Source: a virus
IMG/VR virus record: IMGVR_UViG_3300046787_000508
Coordinates: 124,001-188,000 of that record
DNA: 64,000 bases
Reading direction: 5' to 3' (one strand)
Made by a program: the position numbers and the translations under genes. Below are positions 1 to 9,331 of the stretch, in pieces. The notes beneath the pieces were generated by a model. That model had not been told where the DNA came from, ran no database searches, and saw nothing but the letters and a program-made list of their open reading frames with translations. Each line of letters begins with the position of its first letter. The stretch's first letter is position 1.

Positions 1-1
1 C

Positions 2-145
2 ATAAAAGGTATTATTGATGGTCACACAGAGGAGGTTGATGCCAATTCATTTATAAAAATTGCACTTAAACCTTCAATCATACCGGCAGGTCCTGGTGGT
101 GCGGTAATATCACCATTGGTAACGGGTGTAGGTAAAATGTTCTAA
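2..145 (+). CDS. C-terminal end of a phage structural protein (5' truncated)
   Basis: An open frame runs from the window edge to a TAA at 143-145 and gives 47 residues ending in a Gly/Pro-rich stretch (PAGPGGAVISPLVTGVGKMF). The start lies outside the window. It is followed after one base by the next gene, so it belongs to the same plus-strand operon as the baseplate-like genes. No family can be named from this fragment. Confidence 0.6.
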   Translation: MKGIIDGHTEEVDANSFIKIALKPSIIPAGPGGAVISPLVTGVGKMF

Positions 146-146
146 T

Positions 147-344
147 ATGGATAAAGATAAAATCATTGAAATTGTACAAAACGTAAAAGATAAATCAAAT
201 AAAGATTTAATTGAGAGTAGAGACGTGCTAGCTGATGAGTATGAAAAAACAAAAACTCTTATTGTTGATTTAACAAGACATTTGGAGATTGTGGAGAATT
301 ACTACAACACAGTTAATAATGAAGTTGGAAATAGAATGACGTAA
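147..344 (+). CDS. Small helical protein of unknown function
   Basis: 65 residues, charged and predicted helical or coiled-coil, with no cysteines, signal peptide or membrane segment. It sits one base after the upstream stop and one base before the next ATG, so translation is probably coupled within the baseplate operon. A small chaperone or structural role would fit the position, but no motif supports it. Confidence 0.6.
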   Translation: MDKDKIIEIVQNVKDKSNKDLIESRDVLADEYEKTKTLIVDLTRHLEIVENYYNTVNNEVGNRMT

Positions 345-345
345 T

Positions 346-1881
346 ATGAAAATAATTGACATTGCGGTTTGTGTTAATAACATAGACCCTAAAGGTATCG
401 GTAGAGTTAGATATAGACCTTATGGATTGTATCTAAGTGAAATTGAAGGTGGGATAAAGTACGAAGAGTGGGATGAAAATGACCCACTTATTGCGTTACC
501 ATTCCTACCTGCACATATCAATATTATTCCGAAAATACAATCGTCAATCAAATTAATAAAATATGACACCGACAAGGATACTCAAAATGTTGAATATGTA
601 ACCGGTCCCTTTAGTTCTCCACACGATTTTGGAAGTGAGTCTTTTACCTCACAAAACAAATACACCACGTATGGTGGGGTTATCGTTTCAGATAGAAAAG
701 ATGTTCGTACTAAGGAAGGTAAATTAATATCCCCATTAACCGAGGGTTCGTTTGCTAAGTTAAATGACATTAGTATCAACGGTGATTACGGTTCCGATGT
801 AATTTTTACCGAAAACGGTGTTCAAATTAGAGGAGGGGCATTAATAAACAAAGATGCGGGAAATAACTCTAAATTCAAACAAAGTTTAATGGATTTCCCA
901 CAAGTTGCAAAAAAGATGGGTAGATTCGGATTAAAGAAATTCCCACATACAATGCAATTGGTTTCAGAAGATGTTGTCATATCAAAACAAGTTGTTTCAA
1001 AATTAAAATATCTTGTTGAATTTGAAGTCGATAGTTTCACGTCCCCAACAAAATTAGATTTGTTTGTTTATAAAATAATTGATGAATACGGTTCTAAATT
1101 TAGCACCGTTAATTTTAATCAAAACACCGTAATTGATAGAACCGATACTAAAGTTGTTAAATTGATAAACGTAGACAATACGTTAACAACCCCAACAGTT
1201 AGTAAAGATATTGTCGGCACAACTAATACCGAAAAAATACAAAGTGTATATGTTAACATGAGAGAATTGTTACATATTATTGACATGAGAGGACTTGGAG
1301 ATTTAGACCCATCATTTGAACCTACAGATTGTCACCCATTTTACTATAGACCCACCCCAACGTTCCTTACAACTATACCATCAACACCTCAAGGTATTGA
1401 AAACAAAACTAAAATTGTACAAAAGATACAAGTTAGAAATAGATTGGGAGATAATGGATTGGTTTATTCTAAAACAAGTCTTTATGCACCATTTATCGAT
1501 GAAAAAAAGAAGGAAATTAAAATTAAACACGTAAAAGATGCGGGGGAACAATCGTTCTCATACTTAAGTTCAGATAAGGTGTACCTACTTTCAACCTCAC
1601 CTAACATTGGTGTGAACGTTGAATCAATTAATTTTAATGAACTAAGCGAATACGAATTAACTCAAGAAGATTACGTAAAATCTATTGACCCTAAGACATA
1701 TGCGTTAGTTAGGGGCGAAAATCTATATAATGTGTTAGTTGCATTTAAAAATATTATAGACAGTCACGTCCATAATATCAACGAACCTTTGGAAAAAGGA
1801 GACCCTAATTGGTTAAAATTAGACGAATTAATATCAACTTTACGAAATGACCTTTTAAATGATTCAATTAGAATAAACTAA
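346..1881 (+). CDS. Baseplate hub/spike-like protein with N-terminal OB-fold-like region
   Basis: 511 residues. The first ~65 residues (IGRVRYRPYG then DPLIALPFLP) resemble the OB-fold domain at the start of gp5/VgrG-type hub proteins, which carries the spike. The rest is beta-rich, with a C-terminal stretch (VRGENLYNVLVAFKNIIDSHVHN) of a type seen in hub proteins. No lysozyme domain is visible. The tight operon with other structural genes supports a tail/baseplate role. The family call is inferred from pattern, not from a search. Confidence 0.5.
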   Translation: MKIIDIAVCVNNIDPKGIGRVRYRPYGLYLSEIEGGIKYEEWDENDPLIALPFLPAHINIIPKIQSSIKLIKYDTDKDTQNVEYVTGPFSSPHDFGSESFTSQNKYTTYGGVIVSDRKDVRTKEGKLISPLTEGSFAKLNDISINGDYGSDVIFTENGVQIRGGALINKDAGNNSKFKQSLMDFPQVAKKMGRFGLKKFPHTMQLVSEDVVISKQVVSKLKYLVEFEVDSFTSPTKLDLFVYKIIDEYGSKFSTVNFNQNTVIDRTDTKVVKLINVDNTLTTPTVSKDIVGTTNTEKIQSVYVNMRELLHIIDMRGLGDLDPSFEPTDCHPFYYRPTPTFLTTIPSTPQGIENKTKIVQKIQVRNRLGDNGLVYSKTSLYAPFIDEKKKEIKIKHVKDAGEQSFSYLSSDKVYLLSTSPNIGVNVESINFNELSEYELTQEDYVKSIDPKTYALVRGENLYNVLVAFKNIIDSHVHNINEPLEKGDPNWLKLDELISTLRNDLLNDSIRIN

Positions 1882-1885
1882 TTGA

Positions 1886-1892
1886 TATTTAT
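1886..1892 (+). promoter_or_regulatory. TATTTAT box (putative late promoter)
   Basis: TATTTAT followed by TAAATAAAAAAG and the ATG at 1905. The same box recurs just upstream of many structural genes on both strands. Confidence 0.5.
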
Positions 1893-1904
1893 TAAATAAA
1901 AAAG

Positions 1905-3278
1905 ATGTCATATTTCCGTTCATACTTTAACAAAAACAACACGTTAGTAAAAGACTCTCAGATTAATACCGCTAAAAATCCAAATACCGAGATATTCTAT
2001 GGTTCAGGATTTTCTAAGTATATCTTTAGAGTTGACCTTACCGATTTGAAAAGTAAAATCGATAATGGTGAATTAGTTCTAAACGAGAACACAAAACATT
2101 ATTTACATTTAACTAACACCATTTTTGGTGACGAATCTCTAATGGGACAGAAAAGAGGTACGGGTAGAGAAAGAACTACGTCGTTTAACCTTATAGTTTT
2201 CCCTGTTACTGAATTTTGGGATGAAGGTGTTGGATTTGATTACGAACAAGCTTACGATTTTACAACAGGTAATGAAACATTTGACGAAAGACCGTCAAAC
2301 TGGTTTAATAGAACGACTTTGGATAGTTGGACTCAAGAAGGTGTTTATTCTACTGACCCATCGGAAATAATTGCAACAGTACATTTCGATAATGGTAATG
2401 AAGATTTACATGCAGACATTACAACATTCTTAAATGGTGTTCTAACAGGCTCAACCCCAAATTACGGAATGGGAGTTGCATTTGCACCCGCATACATGGA
2501 TATAACCAATGAGGTTGACCAATCGGTCGCTTTCTTTACAAAATACACTCAAACATTTTTTGAACCATTTGTAGAAACGGTATTTAACGATACTATTGAA
2601 GACAATAGAGAGAACTTTATTGCCGAAGTGGATAGAAATCTTTATTTATACGTGACTAAGGGAACGAATTCATATGATTTGGATGAATTACCTACAGTCG
2701 ATGTTTTGGACTCAACCAGCAACCCTATTTCGGGTCTGACGGGACTTACAACAACAAAGGTAAGAAAGGGTGTTTATAAAGTTACATTTGGTTTGACGGG
2801 ATTTTTATGTGATGGAAAAAAATTCTATTTTGATAAATGGAAAAACATAAAATTAGACGGTGTAGACTTTAGTGACGTTATTCAAAAATTTGTACCTAAA
2901 CAACATACTTCACTATTCTCCATCGGAGCAAACCAAACAGAATTGGAACGATATTCAATTCAATTTTTTGGTGTGAAAATGAATGAAAAAATAAAGAGAG
3001 GTGAAAACAAGAAAATCGTTGTAACTTTTAGGTCTATAAACCAACCAATGTCGGTTCTATTTGATGATGTGTACTATAGAATATACATTAAAGAGGGAAG
3101 AACCAACATTAATGTGTTTGATTGGACAAAATTAGATAGAACGAATGAAAATTCATTTATGTTAGATACCAGTTATTTAATTCCTCGTGAATATTTTGTT
3201 GAGGTTAAGGCTAAGACTCATGGTGAAGAGATATACTATAAAGATGAAATCAAATTCGAAATCATTTCGGAAAAGTAA
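1905..3278 (+). CDS. Large phage structural protein, unknown type
   Basis: 457 residues, beta-rich and aromatic, no signal peptide, few cysteines. The N-terminus (YFRSYFNKNNTLV) and the many Asn/Thr/Phe residues are typical of a tail or baseplate component. It follows the hub-like gene after a TATTTAT box, so it may have its own late promoter. It could be a baseplate wedge, tail-fibre attachment or neck protein; the sequence alone does not decide. Confidence 0.55.
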   Translation: MSYFRSYFNKNNTLVKDSQINTAKNPNTEIFYGSGFSKYIFRVDLTDLKSKIDNGELVLNENTKHYLHLTNTIFGDESLMGQKRGTGRERTTSFNLIVFPVTEFWDEGVGFDYEQAYDFTTGNETFDERPSNWFNRTTLDSWTQEGVYSTDPSEIIATVHFDNGNEDLHADITTFLNGVLTGSTPNYGMGVAFAPAYMDITNEVDQSVAFFTKYTQTFFEPFVETVFNDTIEDNRENFIAEVDRNLYLYVTKGTNSYDLDELPTVDVLDSTSNPISGLTGLTTTKVRKGVYKVTFGLTGFLCDGKKFYFDKWKNIKLDGVDFSDVIQKFVPKQHTSLFSIGANQTELERYSIQFFGVKMNEKIKRGENKKIVVTFRSINQPMSVLFDDVYYRIYIKEGRTNINVFDWTKLDRTNENSFMLDTSYLIPREYFVEVKAKTHGEEIYYKDEIKFEIISEK

Positions 3279-3281
3279 AAA

Positions 3282-3288
3282 TATTTAT
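3282..3288 (+). promoter_or_regulatory. TATTTAT box 4 nt from a start codon
   Basis: TATTTATTAAT leads directly into the ATG at 3293. If the box is a -10-type late promoter, the mRNA would have almost no leader. Confidence 0.5.
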
Positions 3289-3292
3289 TAAT

Positions 3293-3802
3293 ATGGAATT
3301 AAAACAAATCATCAGAGAGAGACTAAAACAAATCGTTTTAGAAAATGAAATGACAGTGAATTATATGTTTTTCAGTAATATACAACAAATACATAGACAA
3401 TGTGAAATGTTGTTAAAAATGGACAAGGAAACATTAGATTCAATTATTCAAAATGGTCACGATTGGGCAGACGACCACGTATCTGAAGCTAAGAATAATA
3501 TGGACCAAGTTTTCGATTTTTTCATGAACGAAACTAAAAAAGAGGATAACGTTAACGAGGTAAAGAACTCATCTCAACAAGCGGCCATCGCTATTAATAT
3601 GAAAAAAAAGGGTGTCGAACCTAAAAATGAATCATATGGTGAGATAGATGAAAGTAAAAACTGTCCAACCGACCCCGCAAAATGGGCAGCATCTAAAGCC
3701 AAAGCTAAAAGAAAGTTTGACGTGTACCCTTCGGCATACGCAAATGGGTTCGCAGCTAAGGACTATAAGGCCAAAGGTGGTGGATGGAAAAAATGTAAAT
3801 AA
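3293..3802 (+). CDS. Small virion-type protein with Lys/Gly-rich C-terminal domain
   Basis: 169 residues. The N-terminus is an amphipathic helix (MELKQIIRERLKQIVLENE). The C-terminal ~45 residues (CPTDPAKWAASKAKAKRKF, then VYPSAYANGFAAKDYKAKGG) form a basic domain common in large environmental phages and often found near the prohead genes. Function is unknown; the basic tail could bind DNA inside the capsid. It ends one base before the next ATG. Confidence 0.65.
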   Translation: MELKQIIRERLKQIVLENEMTVNYMFFSNIQQIHRQCEMLLKMDKETLDSIIQNGHDWADDHVSEAKNNMDQVFDFFMNETKKEDNVNEVKNSSQQAAIAINMKKKGVEPKNESYGEIDESKNCPTDPAKWAASKAKAKRKFDVYPSAYANGFAAKDYKAKGGGWKKCK

Positions 3803-3803
3803 C

Positions 3804-4829
3804 ATGAAAATAATAGTTTCAAAAGAAGACAAGAAGTACATCGAAGAGTCTATTAAGTCAGGTGAGGTTTTAGTCGAAGACCTTAGACGATGGTTTAAAG
3901 AAAAGTGGGTAGATGTATCTAAGAAAGTAGATGGTAAACATCCCCCTTGTGGTAGAAAGGATGCTGACGGTAAATCATATCCAAAATGTAGACCTTCAAA
4001 GAAAGTTTCAAAAGAAACACCAAAAGTTGCGTCATCGTATGATAAAGATGAAAAGAAATCAATGACGGCACAAAAAAGAAGAGCAGAAAAAAAGGACCCT
4101 AAAATAGGTAAAGGTAACAAACCAACGATGGTTCGTTTCGATGAACAAAAAGATATGAAAATAATTTGTGACGGTTGTGATTGGAGTTGGAACCTATCTG
4201 AAGGTGGTAATGACCCATACGTATGTCACAAGTGTGGAAAGGACAATTCAAAAAAATATAAAAAAATGAACGTAAAAGTAACTGAAAGTCAATACATTAG
4301 ACTTAATTTTAATAACCAATCTCCTAAATTAGTTAACGAAAATGTTATAATTTCTGATGCGTTAAAATACCAACTAACCACAAAGAAGACACTTGTTGAG
4401 AATATATATAAAATTGGTACCGAAGGGTATAATAAATTAATCGACGAATGTAGAGAACTTTACGAAAACGAGGATTTAGATTTATTTGGTGACGATATTG
4501 ATTTAATTTATGAAGATGAATTAGGTTTAGTGGAGGATTCAGATATTATTTTTGATGAAACATTGTATGAAGCGGAATATCAAGGACGTAATGTTCAATT
4601 GGGTAAAATTATGCAGGGGGACATCAAGAAATTTAAAGTATACGTAAAAAACGATAAAGGTAAAGTTGTTAAAGTGAATTTCGGTTTTGGTGGTAAGTCC
4701 GCTAAAGGTAAAAGAATGGTTATAAAAAAGAATAACCCTGAAAGACGTAAATCATTTAGAGCACGAATGAAGTGTGATACTCCAGGTCCACGTTGGAAAC
4801 CGAGATATTGGGCTTGTAAAACTTGGTAA
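3804..4829 (+). CDS. Two-part protein: DUF5872-like/zinc-ribbon region plus basic C-terminal domain
   Basis: 341 residues from the ATG at 3804. The N-terminus MKIIVSKEDKKYI resembles the leader shared by several small proteins here. Residues ~30-60 (LRRWFKEKWVDVSKKVDGKH, CGRKDADGKSYPKC) look like DUF5872. A zinc ribbon CDGCDW...CHKCGKDN lies at ~115-145. The final ~90 residues are basic (RRKSFRARMKCDTPGPRWKP). The ATG at 4266 inside the frame begins MNVKVTESQ, again the leader motif, so a second 187-residue product from internal initiation is possible. An earlier in-frame ATG at 3648 was rejected because it lies inside the previous gene. Confidence 0.65.
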   Translation: MKIIVSKEDKKYIEESIKSGEVLVEDLRRWFKEKWVDVSKKVDGKHPPCGRKDADGKSYPKCRPSKKVSKETPKVASSYDKDEKKSMTAQKRRAEKKDPKIGKGNKPTMVRFDEQKDMKIICDGCDWSWNLSEGGNDPYVCHKCGKDNSKKYKKMNVKVTESQYIRLNFNNQSPKLVNENVIISDALKYQLTTKKTLVENIYKIGTEGYNKLIDECRELYENEDLDLFGDDIDLIYEDELGLVEDSDIIFDETLYEAEYQGRNVQLGKIMQGDIKKFKVYVKNDKGKVVKVNFGFGGKSAKGKRMVIKKNNPERRKSFRARMKCDTPGPRWKPRYWACKTW

Positions 4830-5471
4830 ATGAAAGTATTAATAACCGAATCACAAAATAAAAGATTATTTGAGGGTAGATACATTAACATCCCTATGGA
4901 TAATGATGCCTCAGTTGAATTATGGGATAGTGGTGAAAGATTCGATTTAGAATCCATCGTAATACCAAAACAACTAAGAGGACAAGGTTATGGTACCGAA
5001 ATAATGAATAAAATTATTAAATTGGCGGATGATGAGTCAAAACCAATTTATTTAACTCCCGATACTTCATTCGGTGGTTCATCATTTAAAAGATTAGTAA
5101 GTTTCTATAAAAGGTTTGGGTTCGTTAAAAATGATGATAAATCCGTAACTAAACATTTTATGGTTAGATATCCACAGGTAAAGAAAAACACCAAGAAACA
5201 ATATATCGGTCAATGCGATACGTTACGAAGAGGTAATGAACAAAATGAAGAATATTGGCAACAAATGATGTCTAATAAACAAAAAATCGACTTTAATCAA
5301 TTTATCAATGGTGTTGATATGGATAGGTTGTTAGATGATGGAGAAACCACACAGGAATTCATCCAAGATTTAATTAATTCTGACCCATCCACTTCAGCGT
5401 ATGTTTCGAATTGGGGTAATAAAGAAACTTACTTTATCCAAACTGCCGGATTTGAATTTATCTTTGTTTAA
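4830..5471 (+). CDS. GNAT-family N-acetyltransferase with leader-like N-terminus
   Basis: 213 residues. The acetyl-CoA binding motif of GNAT enzymes is visible as IPKQLRGQGYGTEIMNKII (~50-70), followed by FYKRFGFV. The first 12 residues (MKVLITESQNKR) carry the [IL][TS]E.Q leader seen on other small proteins in the window. The C-terminal ~100 residues are unrecognised. The ATG follows the upstream TAA without a gap. The target is unknown. Confidence 0.7.
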   Translation: MKVLITESQNKRLFEGRYINIPMDNDASVELWDSGERFDLESIVIPKQLRGQGYGTEIMNKIIKLADDESKPIYLTPDTSFGGSSFKRLVSFYKRFGFVKNDDKSVTKHFMVRYPQVKKNTKKQYIGQCDTLRRGNEQNEEYWQQMMSNKQKIDFNQFINGVDMDRLLDDGETTQEFIQDLINSDPSTSAYVSNWGNKETYFIQTAGFEFIFV

Positions 5472-5908
5472 TAGTAAATCACATTAACACCACATTCGTT
5501 TAGTAGTTGTAAACTTTTTTTCTGTGATTCTTCCCATTTTTCTTTATTCTTAGTGGTACACACCTCTTTACAATACACAGTTGTTACACCTGAATTAACA
5601 ATTCCTCTTGCACAATCCATACAAGGTAACCCCGAAGTAAGGTAAATTGTTGAATTTTTTAATGAAACCCCAATACGAGCAGCATTATATATTGCATTAC
5701 GTTCAGCATGTTCCATCCAGAAGTATTTTTCGGGTCTTTCCTGACGTTCTTTTAAAGAATCGTCTAAACCCCTTGGAAATGAATTATAACCCGTAGAAAG
5801 TACCTCTTTATCCTCCCCAACGATAACCGCACCTATCTGTGTAGATTCGTCCTTGGATTTGAGTTTAACCTGTTCTGCAATGTTTAAAAAATAGTCAGTC
5901 CAATTCAT
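5468..5908 (-). CDS. Deoxycytidylate (dCMP) deaminase
   Basis: 146 residues, the usual length. It converts dCMP to dUMP for dTMP supply. The zinc site is complete: HAERNA (~66-71, His and catalytic Glu) and PCMDC (~95-99). It overlaps the convergent GNAT gene by 4 bases and is preceded by a small gene on the same strand. T4 and many large phages carry this enzyme (cd). Confidence 0.9.
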   Translation of the reverse strand: MNWTDYFLNIAEQVKLKSKDESTQIGAVIVGEDKEVLSTGYNSFPRGLDDSLKERQERPEKYFWMEHAERNAIYNAARIGVSLKNSTIYLTSGLPCMDCARGIVNSGVTTVYCKEVCTTKNKEKWEESQKKSLQLLNECGVNVIYY

Positions 5909-5909
5909 A

Positions 5910-6224
5910 TTAAATTAATTTTTGTTTTGTCCAATAATATACCATACCATTGGCGAATCTCATTAGATTCCTTGCCTCTTTCTTTAAGATTAGATTACCG
6001 ATTTGTACTAAATGTGTGTGATTTTTTAAATCAACCCCCACAACAAAACCATTTTCTGATTTTTCGTACGTTGTATCTCTCATTGGGAGACTATATTTCC
6101 CTTCGTCGTCGAGTTTCAACATCTTAATCATTTCGTCTTTCTTCATTTTACATTCAATACCTCTTGAATATATCAATTTTTCTAAAACGTCTAATCTTAA
6201 TTTTGTGTAATCAACCTCTGCCAT
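5910..6224 (-). CDS. Small SAP-like protein
   Basis: 104 residues. Residues ~5-40 (TKLRLDVLEKLIYSRGIECKM then KKDEMIKMLK) resemble a SAP helix-turn-helix, a nucleic-acid binding motif. The C-terminal half is unrecognised. It is one base upstream of the dCMP deaminase gene and likely co-transcribed with it. Confidence 0.6.
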   Translation of the reverse strand: MAEVDYTKLRLDVLEKLIYSRGIECKMKKDEMIKMLKLDDEGKYSLPMRDTTYEKSENGFVVGVDLKNHTHLVQIGNLILKKEARNLMRFANGMVYYWTKQKLI

Positions 6225-6266
6225 GTTGCAAATATATGAAATTATTTATTAATATCCAAAAACAAA

Positions 6267-6297
6267 AAACCCCCGAATTTCTCCGAGGGTTTTTTTA
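6267..6297 (-). terminator. Terminator after the capsid gene
   Basis: An imperfect hairpin (AACCCCCGAA / TCCGAGGGTT) with T/A tracts on both sides lies just past the stop of the major capsid gene on the minus strand; it could work in both directions. Confidence 0.7.
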
Positions 6298-6313
6298 TTG
6301 ACATCCGTTAAGA

Positions 6314-8047
6314 TTATCTTAAAGTATCTAAACTGAAAGATTGTAAACCTCTTACTGTGATAGTACCGAAGAAACGGTTGTTAACCATTTTCTTAGCGTA
6401 TCTAGTCATGATACCTTTGATAGGTGTCATGTTGAAAGGGTTATACATTGTAGGAGTTAATTGTAACGGCACGTATGGTGCGTATACATAACCTGCGTCT
6501 AACAATGACTTACCTTTGTGTCCTACTAATATTTTGTTAGCTGGGAAGTAAGGGTCACGGTAAACTTGGTATCTACCTGCTAATGTACCAACTTTCTCAA
6601 TACCCATGTTGTATTGGTCTTGTTCAGCACCTGCGTTAGAAACGTGGAAGTATTCCAAGTCATCAAATACTGCAGAAACCTCTGAAGAAACTACAATCCA
6701 GTTAGCTCCACCTCTTAAAGTAGATTTGTGGATTTGAGCTGATAATTGGTTGATTTTTGTAACCAAAGTTTGGTTCCAGTCTTTTTGAGTGTAACCTGCG
6801 TAAGATGCTCCACCATTACCGTATTTCCACTCGTTGTAATCCCATTTAGCTGACCAAGCCGCACCTTTACGTAAATCACGTAAGATTTCACGGTCAACCT
6901 CTGCTGCGATTTGCTCAGATAATAAAGCTGTTAATTCAGCTTCAGCATCGATGTTGTGGAATGCACTAACGTCTTGAGCCAATTCAGGAGACCAAGAAGC
7001 TCTTAATTTTCTTTCAGTAACAGAAACAGTTACAGATTGTAAATCGAAAGAAACTTCACCGATGTTATCTTCAAACTCCATGTCAGAGTAAACTCTGAAA
7101 GATAATGAGATATCACTTGCAGTAAATCCTGAAGCTAAAGTTACGTTTGCGAAACCTGCAGTTGAAGAGTAAGTTTGTAAATCAACGTTAACGTAGATTA
7201 CACCTTCTTCATCACAAAGGTCATTATATTTTCCACCTGGGTAAGTAGAAGTTGATTTTTTACCGTACTCGATAATACCTTTACCGTATTTTTGAGTTAC
7301 GATGTTAAAGTTTTTAGACTCACCACCGAAGTTAACTTCAGCAGATGCTAAGAACTCTTCAGTATCCATAACAGAACCGTTTGGTCCGATTAATTTACCT
7401 TGACCATCTTTAGTGAAACCTGAGAATTTAACAACCAATGAAGATTGAGAAGTTCCAGTTAAACTTGCTCTTGTTACGTCACTTACAGTTCCGTTAGAGA
7501 AAGATACAACCGCAGCTGCGTTTAATGTTACATCGTCGTAAGAACCTTTAGAGTAATCGAACAATCCTGTTTCAGGGCTGTTACCATCTCCCGCTTCGTA
7601 GAAACGGTCGTAAAGGTTTCTTGAGTTAGCACCATATCCGTTATCTACGTTAGTGTTTGATGTAACACCATTTGCTCCACCGTAAGGTGCGTAATGGTCT
7701 CCACCATCTCTTTCCTGAATTTTAGGAATGAAGTAGAATAATTTACCGATTGGTAAGTTCATAGCTTGTACAGATACGATATCGTTAGCTAATAATTTTG
7801 AGAATACACGACGGATAATTGGGAAAACTACAGTCTCGAAAGAACCACTAGCATCAGAAACTGCTGCTTCGTTGATTAAGTAAGACGCTTGGTTTTCATA
7901 CAATTGCGCGATGTTATCTTTTTGGTGACCACCAAGACCCTCTAAGAATCCTAATTCGTCCCATTTTTTGATGGTATCTTCTTTGATAACTCTTAGGTGT
8001 TTTAACCCGATGTTACCTACCATACCTGATTCTAATAATGCTCCCAT
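6314..8047 (-). CDS. Major capsid protein, gp23-like
   Basis: 577 residues. The gp23 signature region VFPIIRRVFSKLLANDIVSV (~73-92) is clear. An [IL]xE prohead-protease site, SYLINE/AAVSD, lies at residue 60, matching the place where T4 gp23 loses its ~65-residue propeptide. The C-terminus (GIMTRYAKKMVNNRFFGTI) is also gp23-like. It forms the capsid lattice. Neighbours upstream are scaffold, protease, portal and terminase, the T4 order. Confidence 0.93.
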   Translation of the reverse strand: MGALLESGMVGNIGLKHLRVIKEDTIKKWDELGFLEGLGGHQKDNIAQLYENQASYLINEAAVSDASGSFETVVFPIIRRVFSKLLANDIVSVQAMNLPIGKLFYFIPKIQERDGGDHYAPYGGANGVTSNTNVDNGYGANSRNLYDRFYEAGDGNSPETGLFDYSKGSYDDVTLNAAAVVSFSNGTVSDVTRASLTGTSQSSLVVKFSGFTKDGQGKLIGPNGSVMDTEEFLASAEVNFGGESKNFNIVTQKYGKGIIEYGKKSTSTYPGGKYNDLCDEEGVIYVNVDLQTYSSTAGFANVTLASGFTASDISLSFRVYSDMEFEDNIGEVSFDLQSVTVSVTERKLRASWSPELAQDVSAFHNIDAEAELTALLSEQIAAEVDREILRDLRKGAAWSAKWDYNEWKYGNGGASYAGYTQKDWNQTLVTKINQLSAQIHKSTLRGGANWIVVSSEVSAVFDDLEYFHVSNAGAEQDQYNMGIEKVGTLAGRYQVYRDPYFPANKILVGHKGKSLLDAGYVYAPYVPLQLTPTMYNPFNMTPIKGIMTRYAKKMVNNRFFGTITVRGLQSFSLDTLR

Positions 8048-8080
8048 TTTAAAATATTTTGTTTTTTGGTTTTTTATTTA

Positions 8081-9247
8081 TTATTTTATTTTACTCATCA
8101 AATCCTTCATTCTCTTGAATTGTGGGTTTTCGTAAGCTTTCGCTTCAGATAGAACCTCAGTTGAAGATGTTGTTGGAGTTGAAATTAACTTTTCTACTAC
8201 TGACTCAGTCATTGGTTTTTTAGTGTCTAATTCAGCTTTAATAGAAGAGTAAAGATTTTTTGATTCTGTAATTGTGGAAATTGTATCAAATCTCTTTAAA
8301 ATGTTCAATTTCTCTTGTTTTGTTGTTGAATGTTCAGTGAACAATCTTGTAGCGTACGCTAAGTTAGCGTTGAAAACTGCAACTTCATTAAGTTTGTCTT
8401 TGAAAAGAAGTAAAGCTTTTTTGTATTCAGAATTTTGTTTCTTCAACTTTTCAACTTCTTCATTCATTTCGTGACGACCAGCTTTGAATTTTTTACCTTG
8501 TGTGGCAGGCTTTCTCGCATCGTTTGCAAATGTTCTTGCCGCTTCAGTCGCTTCAACTTCTTCAGTTTCAGATTCCTCTTCTTCAGAAACTTCCAATTCA
8601 GGAGCTTCAAAATCTTCACCCTCTGCAACTTCTTGGTCTAACGCGATTTCTTCTTCGTCAAGTGTGATTTCGTAGACAGTTTCCTCATCTTCGTTAATAC
8701 CGTCCATTGAAAACTCTTCTTCATCTTCATCTTCCATAGAAAAATCAGTTTCTTCTTCGTCCTCAACCTCTTGGTCTAACTTAATGATGTACTCATCTGA
8801 TTCATCTGAGAATGAAATAGTATCGCCATCTTTTTTAACTACGATACCATCTTCAGGTTTCATCGCTTTGAACACTTTCAAAACTTCTTCGTCAGATGCA
8901 CTTGTCATATCAAGTACGTCTTCCTCGTCGTCTGCAGGTTCGTCTGCCATTTCTTCTTCAGAATCTTCGTCGTCTAATGATGGTTCACCTTCTTCATCTT
9001 CTGAATCAGTGTCATCTGCGGTTTCGTCGCTTATCGAAGTTTCTTCATCACCAGGTTCATCACCGGTTACATCTTGTGCTTCTTCATCAGGAACATTTAA
9101 TTCCTCGTCTTCTGCTTGTTCTTTAAGCAAATCATTTAGTTCTTGCTTCATTACTGAAGAAAGTATACCTTTTGCATTTTGCTTTACGGCTTCTTCAAGT
9201 GTATTAACTTGAAGTAACGCTTGTTCTAAAATGGATTTTTGACTCAT
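8081..9247 (-). CDS. Prohead core/scaffold protein (gp22-like position), very acidic
   Basis: 388 residues. Residues ~45-240 are extremely Asp/Glu-rich and end near ATEAARTFAND; the C-terminal part (~260-388) is helical and probably coiled-coil (NEEVEKLKKQNSEYKKALLL). Acidic, helical scaffolds are typical of the T4-type prohead core and are degraded by the prohead protease. It lies between the capsid and protease genes, the usual position of gp22. The identity rests on composition and position. A Ser-rich frame on the opposite strand is a shadow. Confidence 0.75.
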   Translation of the reverse strand: MSQKSILEQALLQVNTLEEAVKQNAKGILSSVMKQELNDLLKEQAEDEELNVPDEEAQDVTGDEPGDEETSISDETADDTDSEDEEGEPSLDDEDSEEEMADEPADDEEDVLDMTSASDEEVLKVFKAMKPEDGIVVKKDGDTISFSDESDEYIIKLDQEVEDEEETDFSMEDEDEEEFSMDGINEDEETVYEITLDEEEIALDQEVAEGEDFEAPELEVSEEEESETEEVEATEAARTFANDARKPATQGKKFKAGRHEMNEEVEKLKKQNSEYKKALLLFKDKLNEVAVFNANLAYATRLFTEHSTTKQEKLNILKRFDTISTITESKNLYSSIKAELDTKKPMTESVVEKLISTPTTSSTEVLSEAKAYENPQFKRMKDLMSKIK

Positions 9248-9331
9248 TCTAATTATTTGTTTTGTTATCTTATAAATATAACGGTTTTATGAAAAATTTT
9301 GTTTTTCGTATCGATATCCTAATAAATATTG

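Noticed and set aside
8784-9212. Ser-rich plus-strand frame
   Set aside because: It is the antisense of the acidic scaffold gene (Glu codons read as Ser/Leu). The same applies to the acidic frame at 23718-24221 opposite the Ala/Ser repeats.
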